A stretch of DNA of 64,000 bases from Protonemura montana (Eukaryota > Arthropoda > Insecta > Plecoptera > Nemouridae). The DNA is taken from NCBI GenBank assembly GCA_947568835.1, contig OX387605.1, positions 22,820,418-22,884,417 of the forward strand, read 5' to 3'. The notes below the pieces were generated by a model that searched no databases, was not told the origin of the DNA, and was given only the letters and a program-made list of their open reading frames with translations. Within the stretch, counting starts at the first letter, position 1. The number at the start of each line of letters is the position of its first letter. A program made the position numbers and the translations under genes. Positions 61,908 through 64,000 of this stretch are shown here, in pieces.

Positions 61908-62676
61908 AGTCCACTGGGGCCCAACGCTCATTTAAAAGACGTAAGAAAAAAAAAACTAATCAACTTGAACAACAGCTGTCTGTTTACTGTCAAAAGAAAT
62001 GCGCCACACGTCCAATTTTCTAACACACTTTCAGTTAAAACTTTCAGCGTACGAAACCACTTTGAAAATAATCAAATTTTCCAAAATTGTCCCTTCGTAA
62101 GTTCTTTGAAATAGTGCTGGGGTTCTAAACAAATTATTTTTTACAGTCTGTTTAACATAACAGTGGACTTCGTCGAACCATTTAGGGTATCATACCTCTT
62201 AGAGTTTGGATATGAGGAGGCGAGAGTATCTTTTCAAATTGTGTGTTAGTGTTTTAGAAACTTTCCTTGTTCACTCAAAGCTCGACCATCTTCCTGTGGG
62301 CGAAGGTTCTCACCTTTGGTATGCCTAACAAAGCTTTCTTTCACTTGTTCAAACAGCGTAACTCACGATCCTCGACTTCTACTTCCGCTAAATGTAGCCA
62401 TCAGTACTGCTGGTTCCTTCCGGCTTCCTTGACGGACCCGGCACCTCCACCAATCCCAAGGGGCGCCAACACGTGAATCCCAGCATCGAACTCTGGCCCC
62501 TTTGTTGCTCCCCGTGTATAGCCGTGTTACCTACACCTCTAATTACCGTTGTGCGTGCAAATTAATCGGCCAAGTCCCTCAGCAAACGCACGAGGCAATT
62601 TCCCTGTGACGCATGCGAAGATATTACCCAACAGCGCTGTGCAGCCAGAGATTAATCGCGCGACGCTTCAATGCTT

Positions 62677-62982
62677 GACACAAACCGACGCCTGACACAA
62701 ACCGACGCCTGACACAAACCGACGCTTGACACAAACCGACGCTTGACACAAACCGACGCTTGACACAAACCGACGCTTGACACAAACCGACGCTTGACAC
62801 AAACCGACGCCTGACACAAACCGACGCCTGACACAAACCAATCTTTGACATAAGCCGACGCTTGACACAAACCGACGCTTGACACAAACCGACGCCTGAC
62901 AAAAACCGACGCCTGACACAAACCAATCTTTGACATAAGCCGACGCTTGACACAAATTGGCGCTTAACACAAACCGAAGTTT
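62677..62982. repeat. 17-bp minisatellite, 18 copies, with 85-bp higher-order duplication
   Basis: Eighteen contiguous 17-bp units of consensus GACACAAACCGACGCYT, starting at 62677 and spaced exactly 17 bp to 62982. Units 10-11 (GACACAAACCAATCTTT, GACATAAGCCGACGCTT, from 62830) recur as units 15-16 from 62915, an offset of 85 bp or five units, showing block duplication. The last two units are degenerate. Because 17 is not a multiple of 3, the minus frames cycle to a 17-residue peptide period (VGLCQASVCV type); these frames (62624-63073 and others) are artefacts. There are no unique spacers, so it is not a CRISPR array. Confidence 0.97.
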
Positions 62983-64000
62983 GACCCTCAACCCCCTTGG
63001 GCAATGCCTTAAGTACGTTCACGACACGCATGTTACGCAGAGATCGATCACGCAATCGGTTCCCTGTATTCAATTACTGACGTGTCTTATTAATATGTAG
63101 ACGTGATCGACACCCATCTGTGTAAGCGCTCGGTTAAAGATGGCTCTACTTTCAGAGGGAGGCGGTAGCTTATTTCAGGCTTCGTTGAGATAATCGCAGA
63201 TGCGTAATGCTGGATACAAGATGGATAATTGATTTAATTATAGACATCCTGCGTGTGCCAGTGGTCTCAAGTCGATCGTTCTCAGCACGGGAGTTCTTTC
63301 TGGGATAGCCATTTGACCGATCGTGTTATTACGGTCAATACAACCCAGGCCTTCGTATAATAGGACTAGAACTAAACGTTTATAATACAAGACATGCTTT
63401 CCTAGACATATTCCTAGACATTTGAAGACATGCCGATCGCACCGCCTATGAATATGACTGAGTGACCTTCGATCATTGCAATTCAAGGTCACACTACAAC
63501 TATGCCGCAAGGACTAAGTCAAAGTGAGGCCGCGAGTTCAAAATGTCAGTGATTATTATTTCCCCCTTCCCAACGAAAGGCTTAAATGTATCGATTTTAA
63601 TACTATATGTATCAACGTGGTAAGATAAGTGTTTGTACTTAATAACGAACAACAAATGCACTAGTACACTTGCACACCAAGTTAGCTTGACACAAAAGAT
63701 AATTAAAACAGATATGTAAATTCAGCCAACGTACTACATTCCTAGCTAAATCTCTGACCGATGCATTTGCATAGGGGAGACAGCTCGTTTTGTCTAGTCC
63801 TATGGCATCCCTTCGGCTAAGAGTGATCGAAGGGATGACCAAGTCATAGGCAACTCCAACACTCATCACGACGTTACCCGGCCTGGTCTGGAGTAGCTGC
63901 AGAGTTGCGTGCACGCTACCACGCCGCGGCGGCCGGTCTTCGCACTAACCCTCTGATAAATCTCTACTCGAGTAACGTGTCGTAATATAGCACGGACTGA
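62983..64000. other. Region without a recognised gene
   Basis: Short frames at 63238-63510 and 63639-63914 (minus) have no recognisable motif. A weak dyad surrounds 63784-63850 (GACTTGGTCATCCCTTCG on the minus strand against CCTATGGCATCCCTTCGG on the plus). Nothing else noted to the window end. Confidence 0.4.

Larger units (their letters stand above)
53099..62676. other. Region without a recognised gene
   Basis: Mostly A+T-rich. Frames 56655-57041 (128 codons), 59108-59440, 59228-59554 and 61127-61714 (195 codons) show no identifiable domain; the last spans a hexamer repeat and a G21 run. Short tandems and one nested hairpin are listed separately. No tRNA, rRNA or microRNA recognised. Confidence 0.5.

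Noticed and set aside
62677..62982. Possible CRISPR array
   Set aside because: Units are contiguous with no unique spacers, and the context is eukaryotic.
62624..63073. Cys/Val-rich repeat proteins on the minus strand
   Set aside because: They are translations of the 17-bp minisatellite; the 17-residue period follows from 17 bp times 3.

Overview
This window looks like animal nuclear DNA from a large intergenic or intronic region. It has no operon-like gene packing, only short open frames, many microsatellites, and one dead non-LTR retrotransposon. That relic has the wording of a Jockey/CR1-type reverse transcriptase C-terminus, which is common in arthropods. An arthropod is my best guess, but this is inference and nothing identifies the species. 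CpG is not visibly depleted; CpG-rich hexamer repeats persist, which argues against heavy germline methylation.

Layout. 1-1312: unremarkable DNA with a (CT)n tract, a perfect 14-bp hairpin at 742-773 and a G16 run. 1313-2851: a giant uninterrupted tetranucleotide array, about 328 units of GGTT followed at one sharp junction by 55 units of GGTC. 2852-20792: no recognisable gene, only small tandem repeats, (GGCGTC)n hexamer loci, C20 and C36 runs, and weak exon-like segments near 9.5 and 10.6 kb. 20793-20978: the best-looking but unidentified exon candidate. 20979-27078: more poly-G/C runs and hexamer loci. 27083-27872 (minus strand): a 5'-truncated LINE relic with two in-frame stops and an AAT-type tail. 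27873-53008: low-complexity DNA, including a G46 run, a 14-bp tandem array and a box A/box B tRNA-like segment. 53009-53098 (minus): a second weak exon candidate. 53099-62676: mostly featureless, with a dense cluster of simple repeats at 61.37-61.91 kb. 62677-62982: an 18-unit array of a 17-bp minisatellite with an internal 85-bp higher-order duplication.

I found no confidently identifiable protein-coding gene, tRNA, rRNA, CRISPR array or intact transposon. The longest open frames pass through tandem repeats and are artefacts. The noteworthy signal is repeat architecture: the two-phase GGTT/GGTC array, 11 dispersed loci of one CpG-rich hexamer (GGCGTC), and 13 G or C homopolymers of 15 bases or more against only two A/T runs of that length. 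No genes can be shown to work together here.
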